This document shows, piece after piece, positions 49,866 through 63,800 of a stretch of 64,000 nt of DNA (its first letter is position 1; each line of letters starts with the position of its first letter). Below the pieces are notes generated by a model. The model had not been told where the DNA came from, did not search any database, and saw only the letters and a list, made by a program, of their open reading frames with translations. This DNA comes from Polyodon spathula (taxonomy: Eukaryota; Chordata; Actinopteri; Acipenseriformes; Polyodontidae), in contig NC_054538.1 in NCBI RefSeq assembly GCF_017654505.1, forward strand, positions 65,416,524-65,480,523. The letters are read 5' to 3'. A program made the position numbers and the translations under genes.

Positions 49866-52800
49866 CAATAGCTGGAAGTATTCACTGCAGTGATGTTTAA
49901 TGTGATACTGTCAAGTGCATTAAAAAAATGCGCTTTTTTTTTCCAGCATTCCACCTCAAACACTTGGTGTGATTTATTTTAACATGTGGCATGAACACTT
50001 CAATACTTTTGAAAGTGTTTTTTGTGTTTTTGCCTCGAACCTTACCACTTACCTGTGTAGGCTAGTTTGAGTTATTTGTGTATGTGGTGCGGTTGTTTTG
50101 AAGTGCTTTATTTTGGTTAAATCCAAACTATTGGGCACTACCACTCTGCCTTTAAATGCAAAACTAAAATATGACTCTGTTCCAGGATAATAAAAAAAAT
50201 ACAGTTAGAATTTTTACACGTCTAAAAGAAAAAGATTTTAAAAAATACACTACAACCTAGAATACTGTATTTAAAGATCCGTTTTTTAGCATACCGTAAG
50301 CTTTCAGGTTTCAGACTGACAAAGGTAATTAATTTTTTTAATTTAGGTTAGCTGAAGAGAAATGTAATTTATTGAATGCTGTTTTATTTTAGTTACCGGA
50401 GAAAAAGTATGATATAGCTGTTATTTTTCTGATGCCGATTTAAAATATATATATATATATATGTTGAATAAAAAGAAAAATCAGCTTATTTGTGATGAAG
50501 ACGATATGATAAACTTATAGTTCTGCCGTGAAAGGAAAGCACAATGAGATTATGTGAGATATACTTTCCATATGGGTATACCTTCCATTTGCCCTATTGC
50601 CAAGGTCTTTAGAAGTACCCGCTGCCATTTTTCAAGATTGCTTTTTTGTGCACCAATTTTTAAAACCGCACTCAGGTAGACAAAATGAATCGATCAATTA
50701 TTTTTTTAATCGATCAAAGCCCACAAGTGTGATTAATCGATGTAATCATTAATCGATTTAAAACCTCCTACATTTGTCAAAGTGTTGCATTGTTTTTATC
50801 TCTGTGAGAAGAACAAAATGACTTATTTTTAAAAACCAAAGCCATTAAATCCATGAGTATTCTTTTCAAATGGAATCTGTTTATGGGGCTGAGTGTTCGT
50901 ACTGTTGGAATGAATGTGGTGGATACCATAACACAAGAAAACAATTAGGCTTTCTGTAAAATAGTGTAGTGTAAAGATGAACCTAATGTATCCTATTACT
51001 CCCATCATTAAAAATACAGGTTCAGAGTACACTTCGCACCTCCCATATCTGTTTGGAACAATCCAAACCATTTGCCTCCTTCAAACTACTGAAGACTGAC
51101 AGTCCCTGTGAGGCATTGCTTTCATTGCTTTCTCTCAGTTAAATTCCATACACTTTTTGCTGTATTACTTTATGCTGTTAGAATGATGGGCTGCCATTTG
51201 TCAAATTCATAGGCAAATACGCATACAAATCCCTTTCTTTTCAGCCATTTCTAAGTAACACTTAACACTTTGTGGTGGGTTCTTGGTGATGATGAACATG
51301 AAAGAAATTACAGTCTGTTTAAAAGCTTCACGCAGCAGACAAAGAACAGAAAGGCATTTTTTTAACAGCGTGTGATGTATTTATATTTGTGGTAGCCAAA
51401 AATCTCCTGGAGACATCTCTAATTTGAATTGTGTCCCGAGTCTTCTGTAAAATCCCGTATTCCTTCGAATTTAGGACGCCCTCAAATTTAAGATGCAGCC
51501 CAAATTTCCCACCGTCAATTTGAGGAAAAAATTAAACATTGATTAAATATGCATTTACAAAGATACAACCTCATTTACACATATGGAGGCAGTAATTACA
51601 GAGCATTACAGTTATTTGCTGCTTCTCATTTTCAGTCACGATTACTCGCACCTGTTTTTCTCCCAATTTGTGAATCGTGGTATTATTTGGCATGTCAAAA
51701 AATACGGGGGTCTAAACAGCATTTCTGATTTGTCCAAGCTGGTACAGTTTGTTAGAAACGCAGACATTCTAAAAACTTCTCTTTAAATTCCTCAGGAAGC
51801 TAGTGTCGCTAATTTGAAAATGGCTGTCTGTATGTCATGGATGATTCGAGATCGGGCAGTAACGTTTTGGATCGTCTTTTCTCGGCAGTAATTCACGTTG
51901 CTGCTTGTGTATTCGGGTAATCGTGTCTTTTGTTGGCGATTTTAATACACGCGTCACAATACTGTACTCGAATTTAAGACACAGGCTCTTTCTGAGAAGC
52001 AAAAAATGGTTAAGGAATACGTTATTTTCAGGTCTACCTGTCACTGGTTTTAAGTTTGATTTGCTGTCTGTTCACAAGCTTTCAATTTGAACCTGAGCTT
52101 GTTCCGAGTAACACCTGGGGAATGCTGTTTTAAAACCACTTTCAGTGTTGTAGTTTAAATGTACAGACTGTATAATGATCTATGGAGTTATGGAACATTT
52201 ATGTCACACCCTAGAGTAATAATACAAATAAAAAAGACAATTGTATATGACAGAAATCCTGCACGCTATTTGTTGGGAAATGTTCACCTGACAGAATATA
52301 ATTCAATCTTTCTTTTAGTTGTGCTGCAAAAGCTGTTTAATTCCATGTTATGTAGACTTTATGTCTTGCAGTAATGTTTTTTTATGAGCTGCTGCAGCAG
52401 GTCAGGTTCTCTTGAGATACATAAATGTAAAAAGGCTTGAGTATGGAAAAGCTTTACAGCAATGATCTAAAGCAAATTGTGTGATATAGGTATATATTAC
52501 CACAGACACTTGGATGAGCAGCCACTTCGGTTCCAACTATTTTTTAACTGACTTGCAAATATTTTTGCAGCACGTACTGTTTGACAAGCTTTGCTGTTCA
52601 ATTGCTTATGAAAAAAAAAAAGTCCTGCAAATATCCTAAGAAAAGGACAGTCTTACCTCCTGTAGTGATCAACGGGTCTCAGACAAAAGACTCTCTTGGA
52701 GTGTGGGAGAACGTCTTGATCAAACTGATCTGGAGTTTCTCTGGCAACTTTTCTGAATATGTCACAAAGTTTATGGGAACAAAAGCAGGGGGCGGGGAAA

Positions 52801-55421
52801 ATCAAAGCCCCAATTAGGGGAGGAGTCTCTGCAGACACACGGCCTTTTGATTGGACACAGTGAGATGCCAAGGCTCTTCAGCATACACTGATGGACTCCT
52901 CAGGATTCATTCGAGGTATTTAGTGATTTATGTTATCAACACTGCTATTCACATCCAGTCTCTCGGGGCTTTCTAGAATTCATTTAGTGTTTTTAGTGAA
53001 ACAACTTACTCTATTTTAGTGCCCAATCACTAACCCATTTACACTCAACTCATTTAAAAACCTGCATTGTACTTTGTTTGTAAGAAAGTTCCAGCACTGG
53101 TACATTGTAGTTTAGAGCTGGTAGTTTGCTTGGTTTCAACTGGTCATGCTGTCAATTGATTTTTGACTATATGCCAACGTCATGGTAACCTACTTTTTCC
53201 AAGGTACTGACATGACAGGAGTATATTCATAATACTTTCATACCTTGTTCTCATTCTGTTTTAAAAAAAAAAAAGAATAAGAATAAAAACCCATCCGAAC
53301 ATCCCAATGAGAAAGGAAGCTCTGTTAATGACTTCCCTTTGTGATTTTCACTGGGACAGAATAGATGCAGGGCTTTGTAATGCAGATAAAAGGGTTTTCA
53401 GCTCTAACTCACACTACCTTAAAAGGAGATCATTTGGCCTCTCTCAAACAGAAACAAGATTCCAAAATTGCATTTTTTAAATGACAAGTTCCACTTATTT
53501 GGAGTGGAGTAAAACAGAGGGATAAACTACTCTTGTTTTCTCTGGCATGGACCTTGCTGCTGTTGGCAGAGTAAGCCGTTTTGCGTTGAGCCAGCTCTGC
53601 TGACATGTAGGCCCTACATGCAGGATTCTTGCTCCTGTCATTTTAACAGAGGAGCTGCTGTTGTATAATAATCAGTCTGTAATGATTGAAAAGGTGGAAG
53701 TTTATTACAATACGTCATTGGAGTTGTATTTATTACATTCTTAAGGATAGGCTTACAGGCTCCTCTTCTGTTTTTCATTGAGGGATGCTAAGCTATGATT
53801 TTAGACTAAAGTAGCGAATGGCATGATGTCCCCAATGCCAGAGAAGTGTTTATACAATAAAGTGGAAACGTTGGATGAGTGGCATTGTATCTGTCTGTTC
53901 CAATGTTTAAGCAGTTGTTTTGTCTTTGCAAAGAATTCTCAGTTCATAAACTTTAATTATTATAAATGATGTATTGAAATCTACCAATTGCCATTTAAGA
54001 ATTTGTCAGAATTCTAGAACTTATCTTGCTTGTAAATGTTATCCTAGGAATAGAACATATGCCACAGTTCTAAGTTTAAAATGAATACAGTCTTTGTTTT
54101 TGTGTTCGATGTCTCCTTTTATAACAGAAATACCAAAATCTTCAGCTTTGATGTCCACTTAACCAAACTGCCCGCGATCACGTTATAATAAGAGACACAC
54201 GACACAAAACGTATTAGTTAGTTATGAGCTGCTTGGATATTAAAGTTTACAGTTAGTTCTATCTGTGGGTTTTTAGAAAGGACAGATGTTGTGAACCTGG
54301 TCCAGTGCTGTACAATGCGACAGGTATGGAACTTTAGTAAGAAAATCAAGATGTGCTTTGTTTGAGCTGAACCAAGGCATGGTAGTACAGAGATCCATCG
54401 CGTATCTGACCGCCCTAACCGTTTATCTGCAGTGAGGTTCAAACTGTAAACAACTTCTCAGTCTCTCCCTTTTGATACAGTATCTGAACTATGGCTCTGA
54501 TCTTATGTGGGTTTTAGGCTTCTGATCCATTACTGAGCATACAATAAAGTGAAGGAGTGAATATATATACCCTTATTCGTTAAACACCAAATGAGACAGA
54601 GTCCGTGTGATTTCTCTTGATCGTATAGTACTTATTTGGATATATTAATATCTGTAGACCAGTACACAAACTAACCATGTAAAGGAGTTAAAATACCTTT
54701 ATGTCCTCGTAAAACGTCTCCTCTGAGTATGTAAGAGGTATAGGAATAAAAAGAAGTACCTGTGTCATATATTCCAAAGGTTAGGTTTCTGTCCCTAGTA
54801 CAGAAAAGTGATAAAAACAATGGTGGTATTTAGAGCTGGTTTAGCTGTCCGTGCTCTATAGCGTGGTCTGTCATGGCTGGAAGTATATGTGTCAGCAGAT
54901 TGGCAGACATATTCTCAGACCCCTGGGAAATGATGCAGGGTAAAGGATGAGCTTATTACAGCTGAACCTTTGAACCCTACACCTGTTGCATCCACTGTGC
55001 CCAGGTTGCCACTGCTTAAGCTTGACTTTGCTGCGCCTGTTGTTTTCAGGGATAAGAGGCGTCCATGCAAGCAGAATGTTTCATGTTCCAGTCTAATAAG
55101 AGCAGTGAGTCAGCTGTCTGCAAATCTCCCCTTGTTCTTTATTCTATCTGGTATGTGTGTGTGTTAAATATCAGGGGTATTGAAGGAATTGCTTTCATCA
55201 TTATAGGTGAAGAAAATACAATTGCAATTAAACATAGGACACCATGGATGTCTTGTTGCATGTGCATCGATACACTACACATCTAGAGTCAGGAAAGGTA
55301 GTCTTGGTATTTAGAACTACAAAGCAAGTAGAGCAAGTGACTCTGTTATCACACTGACAGCTGCCAGTCACCTTGGGGCTAAGCAATGCACTAACACTTC
55401 TACTTATTTCGGTGTAAACCG

Positions 55422-55471
<50 letters not shown>

Positions 55472-57742
55472 AAACAGAAAAAGAAAAAAGAAGAGCAAAG
55501 TGCAATACGTGTTACAAACCTGTATCAGATAGTGCTTGGTATAAGAAAAACAATTGAAAACCAACTGAATCGAGTAGGACAGATCACCATTTTTAATGGG
55601 CAGATCTTAACCAAGAAATATTGGAAAACCTATTTACTGTAGATTTATTTTTCTGAATAAATTAATTCTCCTATAAATAAATAAAATAAAATAAACAATA
55701 ACAGGTGATGACAGACTTGGTATTTTAATCTCATTCTTTTTGAAAGCTGCTTTAAGATTACAGGAAATCTGAAACATCACGGGTGGAATAAAAATCACAT
55801 GTTGTATCTTCATCAGATAGTAGACTGTACGTTGTAGATTTTAAATGTAGTTCAAATTGGATGCGACTGTATTGATGCAATATGTCGAAGCACCAATATA
55901 GTAGTTTGCAACAGTCACCCTATTGAACTACTTCTTGGCTGTGCCATGTAAAACTCAGTGAGGTTTTTTTTTTTTTTTAAATAAATTAAGTTTACAAATG
56001 TATTATAATTCAAAACTGTTTGTACAGTAAGTGAAAAGTAGATTTTAAGAAAATGACAGCTTTTGACAAATTGTGCTGAAAAGTGAGGTGCGCACATAAA
56101 TGTAGCTAATGGCACATTGTCTGCCTGAAACAATGTGCTGAAAGCCTGGTGTCTGCAGAGCTGCGGGGGAAGAGGCTGACGGATAACATTCCTGGAAACG
56201 CAGAGGGATTAGTTGTGTCATGAGACATGTCAAGAGCCATGTCTGCTTCCAGTGGCAAAGGCACATGAAGGAGAGATAACAAACTCTTACAGAGGAGGAA
56301 AGTTAAGCTTCAGATTCTGAAGCTTAGATTCGGTACTTACCTGTTGAATAATTAATTAATTAATTAAATACATTAATAAATACTTACATTGTAGTTGCTC
56401 AAACTGTTTGAAACTGAATCCGAACAACCTTGTCGCCTGTCTGGTGGTGTCAGAGGATCCTCGAGGTATAACATTTGGTGTTGTAGTCAGCACTCCAGAT
56501 GCGTACTGGGTGTTTTAGCCTGTCTGTGAATTGCCAGAAACACGTAACCAATAAGTCTGGGTTAGACACCTTTTTTATTTTATTTTGTTTTATTTATCTA
56601 TGCCCATCAAGTTTCCCTTTCACGGTGTTGAATTAAATACTTTTAAAGCTAGGTATGAATTTGCAATCTGGGAGAACTTAACCTTATCTATCTATCTAAA
56701 GGGTGGGAGCCATTAGTGTTTTGCTTTTATCAGTTCCTAAAAATAGCACTCTGTCTCTTTGTGTGGACAAGGGGGAATTTGCCTGGATTTTAGTGGCATG
56801 TGTTCTTGATGCAGCCATGACATCAACTTGTTGCTTCCTCAGAGACTGTGTTATCAGCTGGTACAGAATGAAGGCTATGCACCAGGCATTTCACCTGAGA
56901 TTAAACTAAATCCACAGTAAACCTGGCTGCATAATGACCTGAACAAAAGGGTGAAGTCTTATTTTTCTTTATCTTGAAAGGGATCACGAGAGACCGGCTT
57001 GCACCTTGGCATGGCCTGGAGTCAGTGAGGCTCAATCATTGGTATCTGTGAAATCGTTTCAATTTTATTTTGGTCCTTGATTAATTTGATTTATTGTTCC
57101 CAGACACATCTTTCCTAAGGTCAATAGCAAAAAGGATTATATTTATCTACCATCTGGGGTTTTCAACTGTGGGGTACTTCAAAGGGTCATGGAGGTGCGT
57201 AGGATGACTCAGAAATGGAAAAATAAAAAGGAAATTTAAATAATTATCAGGAATTGATTTTTTTAAACATTATTATATTATCTCTAAACCACGATGTATA
57301 AATATTACATTTTTGTTTAGCAGGTGAAAGGTTGTATAGTATAGTTTCAAAATGATCATCCATCAGTATGCATGCGTGATTTCCACTCTATTGTGGAGAA
57401 CTCTGCTCAGAGCACTCTGTGCAGCTCAAACTTTACAGTTTTCAACTTGTAGTGTAATTGAATACTAATCAGTGAAGCATTAAACATTCATTTATGGTTT
57501 TTGTTTTATTTATTAGTTGCGGCTGCATTTTAGTAACAGCAGTAGGTGCTGGTTGAATTTGTTTTTCGATGAGTGCATCCAGATTTTACCGTGTATTGTT
57601 TCTCATGTAAATATATTTCATTTTTGCAAAGAAAAATGAAGGAAGAACAAAATAGCCACAGCAGGTGCAAAGCAACAAAGTTATACCGGGTCCCTTGGAT
57701 CATTTTTATGTTTGGCTTTAAGAAAAAGTTTGTTATTGTTAG

Positions 57743-57822
<80 letters not shown>

Positions 57823-60800
57823 TGAAGTTAATGTTTTTGATGTTGTAAACATTTTAAATGGCACGTTTACTTATGCTGAAGTGGGAAGTAATGGTAATGT
57901 AAACATTTACAGTGCAGACTATTTTTGATTTATTTATAATAACTTTTCAGAACAGAAAGTGAATATGTGCGTTTCTGAAGACATTCCCAAATACTGTATC
58001 TAAATTCTGTGCATCCAAACACTTTTAAAAGTTAATTAAGTTTTAAGAATTCATGTTTGTCACCAGCAGTGTGTCAGTCCTAAACTGTTATGACACGAAT
58101 TATATATTAAATAAAAAGGGACTTTTTAAAAAAAATTCTGTTAATAAGAGTATTTTGCCTTTTTATTGCAACTGTGGTACCGTTCAGTCCAGCGGAAATT
58201 GCAAAGGGGTACCTGAGGTGAATCCTCCAGACAGAAGGGGGATCACTGATCTGTATTATTCATTACTTAAGGATGCCTCCCATTTGAACACTAATGATCT
58301 TCAATGGCACTGCGGTCATTGGTAGAAAGCGAGTTACATCCGGCTGGCTTATGAGCTGGCGAACCTACCCTCTCGAAGTGATGTTACAGCTCACTCCACT
58401 AGAGGGACTATGACATCTCGGGCAGGGTTTCATGGGGCATCCCTACCTGACATATGTAACGCTACGGCATGGACCACACCGCACACGCTTTACAAACTGA
58501 ATGTGGCTACTTCAGCGGTGTCGTCTGTGATCCAGAGTCCTTGATGCAGCTTGCCCTCTTGCGCAGCAGTTTTCCAGTTAGGCTCGTGCCAGGGCAAGGC
58601 TCGTGGCTGCTTTGGCTCATTGCAACAGCTCAGGTATACATTTCCCAACTCGTAATGGTTGTCATTTACGGTTACTTACCATAACCCTGGTTCCCTAAAA
58701 AAGAACTGTCAACCATTAAATTTGTGAGGTCGCTAGCTTGCCTTCATTGCCATACAGAATGAAATGGTGAAGGTTGCTGTGTGACGTAGCGTCTTGTTCC
58801 AGAATGCAACAGGCACGTGGTCACACTGAGTCTATCAGGCAGTTGGTTCCTGTATCTGGTCTGACCTCACCCACTACAGCCGTCTTTGTGACACTCATCA
58901 AGGGGATTTACCAAGGTTATTAAGTCCTGTTCAGATCTACAGTAACCTCTTAACCTGAAGGGACTTGCATTACGGAAGTTGTTACGGAGACCAAGTATAT
59001 AGTATTAAAAACTGGCATATGCTGTTGACACTGGTGATTTTGGAAATAGGTGATTCCAAGGGTAAGGGCATTAGTCAGTGGTACTGCATGTTACAAACAC
59101 TAAACTAGTCCCAAGAAGTCTGTCATACATACAGTACTTTTGTTGTTGTTTATCTTAAAGGATATTTAAAGGATTTTTTATTTTTTATATTTGTACAGGT
59201 ATACACTTTACTGAAGTAAACTAAACATTACTGTTTTCCCTTACCCTTGGATGCATATTGATTATGCTAAATCCACTAAGAAGTAAAAAACAGCAACACT
59301 TGCACTTAGTAAAGCAGCACAAACTGGTATTACAATGACATCACCAATGATGTAATAATAAAACACGATGCACCAATCAATTATGTCATTTGGTAAATTA
59401 CTCTTACTTTTTTTTTGTTTGTCTCAACCCAAGGATAATCTACTTTTGAATGTCCTAAAGAAGGTTTCAGAATTGTATGGTAAAAGAACTTGTATGGTAG
59501 ACTATCCTAATAATCTTTTTTTTTTTAAATAAATAAATAAATAAATAATTAGAACCCAAGTGGGCTAGTTGATGAAAACAAAACACAAGCACAGGTGACC
59601 CACCAAGGCAGGCTTTGTGTTAAAAAAAAAAAAAAAAATCTTTCAAATTGGCTTTGGAAACACAACTGGACAATAATCTTTAAACAAAACTATCAGTTTT
59701 TCAGAAAATACCTAAATGATTATAGGAGGCTAGGAGTCTGTGCAACAGTGAAAATTCATGTAGAATGTGATAGATGGACATGCAGACAGAAGGAAAGATG
59801 TTGTATTTAAATGTGGTTATTTTAATCAGTGAATATATATATAAAGTATTCATAGATACATAGATAATCACTGATGGGGAAAGGAATACTAGAAGCTGCA
59901 TCTCTTATAATGGACCTGCAGTAAAAGCTGGAAAGATTTTCCACAAGAAATAAGCACTAGTTCTCATTCTTTTGAAACCATGTAATTGTACTAATTTTGG
60001 TTAAAAAATAACATAGAAGCTAAATTATTAGACTGACTAATAATTTAGCAGTACATACAATCTAAATATTTTTACCTCATGGGATCTCCAATATTTATGG
60101 CACCCATAAATAAAAATCTTGCAAGTCCCTCATATGCCCCTCACAGAAATGCTTGCACATAGGCCAACACAACAGAGATGTTTTCCAGGGACCAGGTTAG
60201 TGGAAGGGCTGCCAAGGACCTAAGGAAGCATAAATGTGCTTATGTCCTTTGGGCAGCACTCTGCTGGGACACTGCTGCAATGAGAAGTCTGCTATCAGGC
60301 CTGAAAATGCATGTGCATATTTTCTAATTCTGAGGTGCGTACTGTAGGCTCGGTTTTAAATAAAGAAGTACAGATAATCTCAGTAAGAAGGATAACTGCT
60401 ATCACTGCTGTAGTTGGACCACATGGTCTGTGTGATCACGAGATCCTAGCAAGAGAAAGCCAGGTTGAGGTATGCAACACCATGTTTTTAAGTGAGCTAA
60501 GTGTTCTGCTGATCTGTGGCGGCATTATTAGAAAAGTATTTATAGCTTGGCAGTAAGAAAGCTTGGATGGGGGGAAGTGGAAAATAATTTGGCTATTTCA
60601 GAATGCCTGTAAATTTAAAGAGGTCTGTGGAAGGGTGTGGGTATTCACTGACACGGGAGACAGAAGGGTGTATTTGGAAACACCACACAGGTGTCCAGTT
60701 TTATTTTCTCAGTGCAATGGTTTATTTTAGCCCACAGAGGGCGCTGCTGTCCATGGCCCGGATACTGCCAACAGTAAACAGGACCACGGGTTTACCAATC

Positions 60801-63800
60801 CAGGTACAGGGTCCAGTGCACATGCAAATGCTGAAATGAAAACAAAAGGCGAAAGAAAAAGGGAAAACAAAACATAGTAATAAAACTACAAAACAAAGAT
60901 GCTGCCCTCTCCAGCGTCACCCAAACCGTCGCTATCCGCACGGCTCGGGTCTCCGTCCTACACTTTTGTGTTCCAGCAATCCCCAAGGTCCACCTCTCAG
61001 CCACTCGGAGACAGGGAGAGCCACACCCCCTCTCTCCTACCTCTCCGTGTCGCTGCCATGATCGACAGGCGAATATTGTAAGGCTGCTGCCTTCTTTCTG
61101 CAGCACTATGAATGCGCCAGACAAGTCAGCGCAGATCTCCCGTTACAAGGTCATTTTACGTCTGCTAAGAAAAAAGAACTTCTGATTACAGTGCCAACTT
61201 GGATTTAACGGTTTGACTGCTGATTAAGTAATAAAGAGAAAGAGCAGCAAACTGAACATAGCCCCAGCAGTAAAACAGTTTGTCCTGTGACGCAGGCATG
61301 TAGTTTCATTTTCTAGTTGTATCTGTCTTATACACTGAACACAGCTCAAGAACTTGGCTTGGTACATCATTTTAGCCTATTCCCATTTGTTAATGTCTTG
61401 ACAGTGTGACACCATAATGGATTTCTGCACCCTAGCAGCCAACTTAATAGGATTCTGAGACCACCTCGTGTCTGTCCTCTTTTGTTAATTATAAATGTCA
61501 GGCTTTTTTTTCAGTTCTGTATGTTATTTTGTCTGCAGATTCCTGGTGGATCCCCTTATCAAGTAAACACTGTAATAAAAATGAAAGAAGACCTACTGCA
61601 ACAGAAGGAGTTGGTGATTGATCGGTGAGTATTGTATAAGGCAGTCAGACAGCTTGCTGTATTCTGTTACACAGCAATTCTTGCAGCCACTTAAGGGACT
61701 GATAAAAACAATCTTAATGGTGAGATGGTCTTCATATGGCACTAGTCTACTGTACAATTGCTTCTTTTTCAAAAAAAGAGGAGCAAATACCAGGTTTAAT
61801 GTCTTCTGTAACCTTCTGCATGGAACTGAACTAGGCCTTGTTTTGTCTGGCCTGTTATAAATTATTAGATTGTATGGCTAAGAATGTATGGTATGTACAC
61901 CTACATATTGTATCAAATATATAATAACACTAAATTATAAATAGGAAAAAAAAAAAAACTCTAGCTTGCTAACCTGTACCCCACCTGTGTTCATGTGATT
62001 GTTATGGCTGTTTTATCCTATGCATTATGTATCACTCTTCTATAACAAAGGGGTTTTGGCATGTTAAATGGAAGGCTTGGTTGTATTTTTATATATAGGC
62101 TTAACTGTGACAGTACTGTATTTAGATCTGCTATTGTTTAGACCAATTAAGTAGCAAAGGATAAATACTTGACTTCATGTAGATAATGACCCCACCACCA
62201 ACAGATGCTGTTAATAATAGAACTCAAAGACTGTTAACTCATCTTTAAAGCAGTACAGTATTTGATTTAGAACTTTTGATTTAAGCTGGGGTTTAAACCC
62301 ACCAGTGTTCATTTCAAAGTGATTTCTGACAAACGTAACGCCTTTTGGCTGCTGATCATATTATGAACCAGTATTCCTAGTAGGCGTGGTTTCTAAAATC
62401 TGGCTTGGAATTTTGCAGGCAGAAGCAGCAGATTGCCCAGCTACTTCAGAGGATAGCACAAAATGAGCTGTGGGTGCAACAAGTAATCCAGCGTCAACAT
62501 GGGAATTGTGAGGATCCATACCTAATTAAACCAAAGGTATGTAATGCCGTTAATTGCAGTGTGTTATGATTTGTTAATGTATAGGAGCATAGTGGTGATC
62601 CAGATGAATATTATTAACATTTTGACTAAGATGTGTTTCTGTGTTGGCTGAACAGTCCATTGGCCACTCATGCAGTTACACCTTGTGCAGTGCAATGTAC
62701 CAACCCTGACACCTTTTGATTTATTAATGTAATGATTAATACATCCGCCTTTCATCTTGTGGCTCTCTTTAGCGCCCCTGTGTGGTACTAAGTGTCAGTC
62801 CAGGAAGCAAAGTTACTTTGGATTTCAAGATTTTGTGTAAAAGTGCAGTTTCATTTGAACATGCCATTATTTAAAAAGGGGGAAAAAGCTAAAATCTGGA
62901 AATGTTTGATCAATTTGCCTAAGGTGAAAAATGTGCAGTGAACAAAATGCTTAGTAACTTGGTATTATTTACCCTTTGCAGTCCATTTATTCAGCACTTG
63001 TCAGGGGTGTCAGGTCCAATTTATTTTCACATGCGGTTTATTTCACACGCGTTGTTTAAAATATTTTTTTTCAGAGTAAAACAGGTTTAAAAGGCATTGA
63101 ATCGCGAAAGGACACTCAGTACTGTATCTACAGCCAAGCCCCACCCCTTGTTCGCTGTATTTTTCACATGCCTCTTTATAGACGTGCATACTGATAAATC
63201 CTCTCCTGATCACTTGTTTTATCACCAAACTCCTCAATAATGTGATCCAAGTCATTATTTTATTACTGTAACATCTCAAAAAGCTTTGCAAATGTCTGTG
63301 ATATTCTTTGAGCGCTGGATAGAAGCAGCTATCTCCTTTGTTATGTCCGTGTTATCTCTGTAATGGATGGGTCTATGAGATATTCCCTTTTTTTTTTTGG
63401 TTTCATTCGACTCCTGCTGGTCTCACTCTGCCATTGAAAAGTTTTCTGTGCATCGTCCGGAGAAAAAAAATCACTAGAGACCCGTGCTTTATGTCTTTTT
63501 GATGATATCAGACTAGAAAGGGAAAATTGTAATTTCGGACCTGGTCCGACATAGGACTGCAAAGAGTTAATGTTCCTGCACTCTGCACATAGCTGTCCTC
63601 AAAATTAACAATTCATAATGTCTTTCTTTGTTTTTGTGTTTTAGTTAGCGTTTGCATTTTTGTGCAGAAATAAGTTACAGGACATGAATTGTGCTTCAAA
63701 ACGTCTGTATTCTCGCAGCGACCTTTTTGACCTGTTCTTCTTTCCACAGGAATCACGGTATGATAAATCTCCCTTGCAGGCACATCTGTCAGAAAGAAAA

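Larger units (their letters stand above)
48653..52656. other. CEP85L intron 3, central part
   Basis: No gene seen. Holds microsatellites, an ATCGAT cluster (50684-50760) and the possible DNA-element remnant at 51463. Confidence 0.5.
52861..58325. other. CEP85L intron 3, right part
   Basis: No ORF with a recognisable domain. Contains the C40 and TA repeats. Confidence 0.5.

Noticed and set aside
60792..61124. Minus-strand ORF of 110 codons in a GC-richer block
   Set aside because: Length is explained by composition; no motif or conserved segment recognised.
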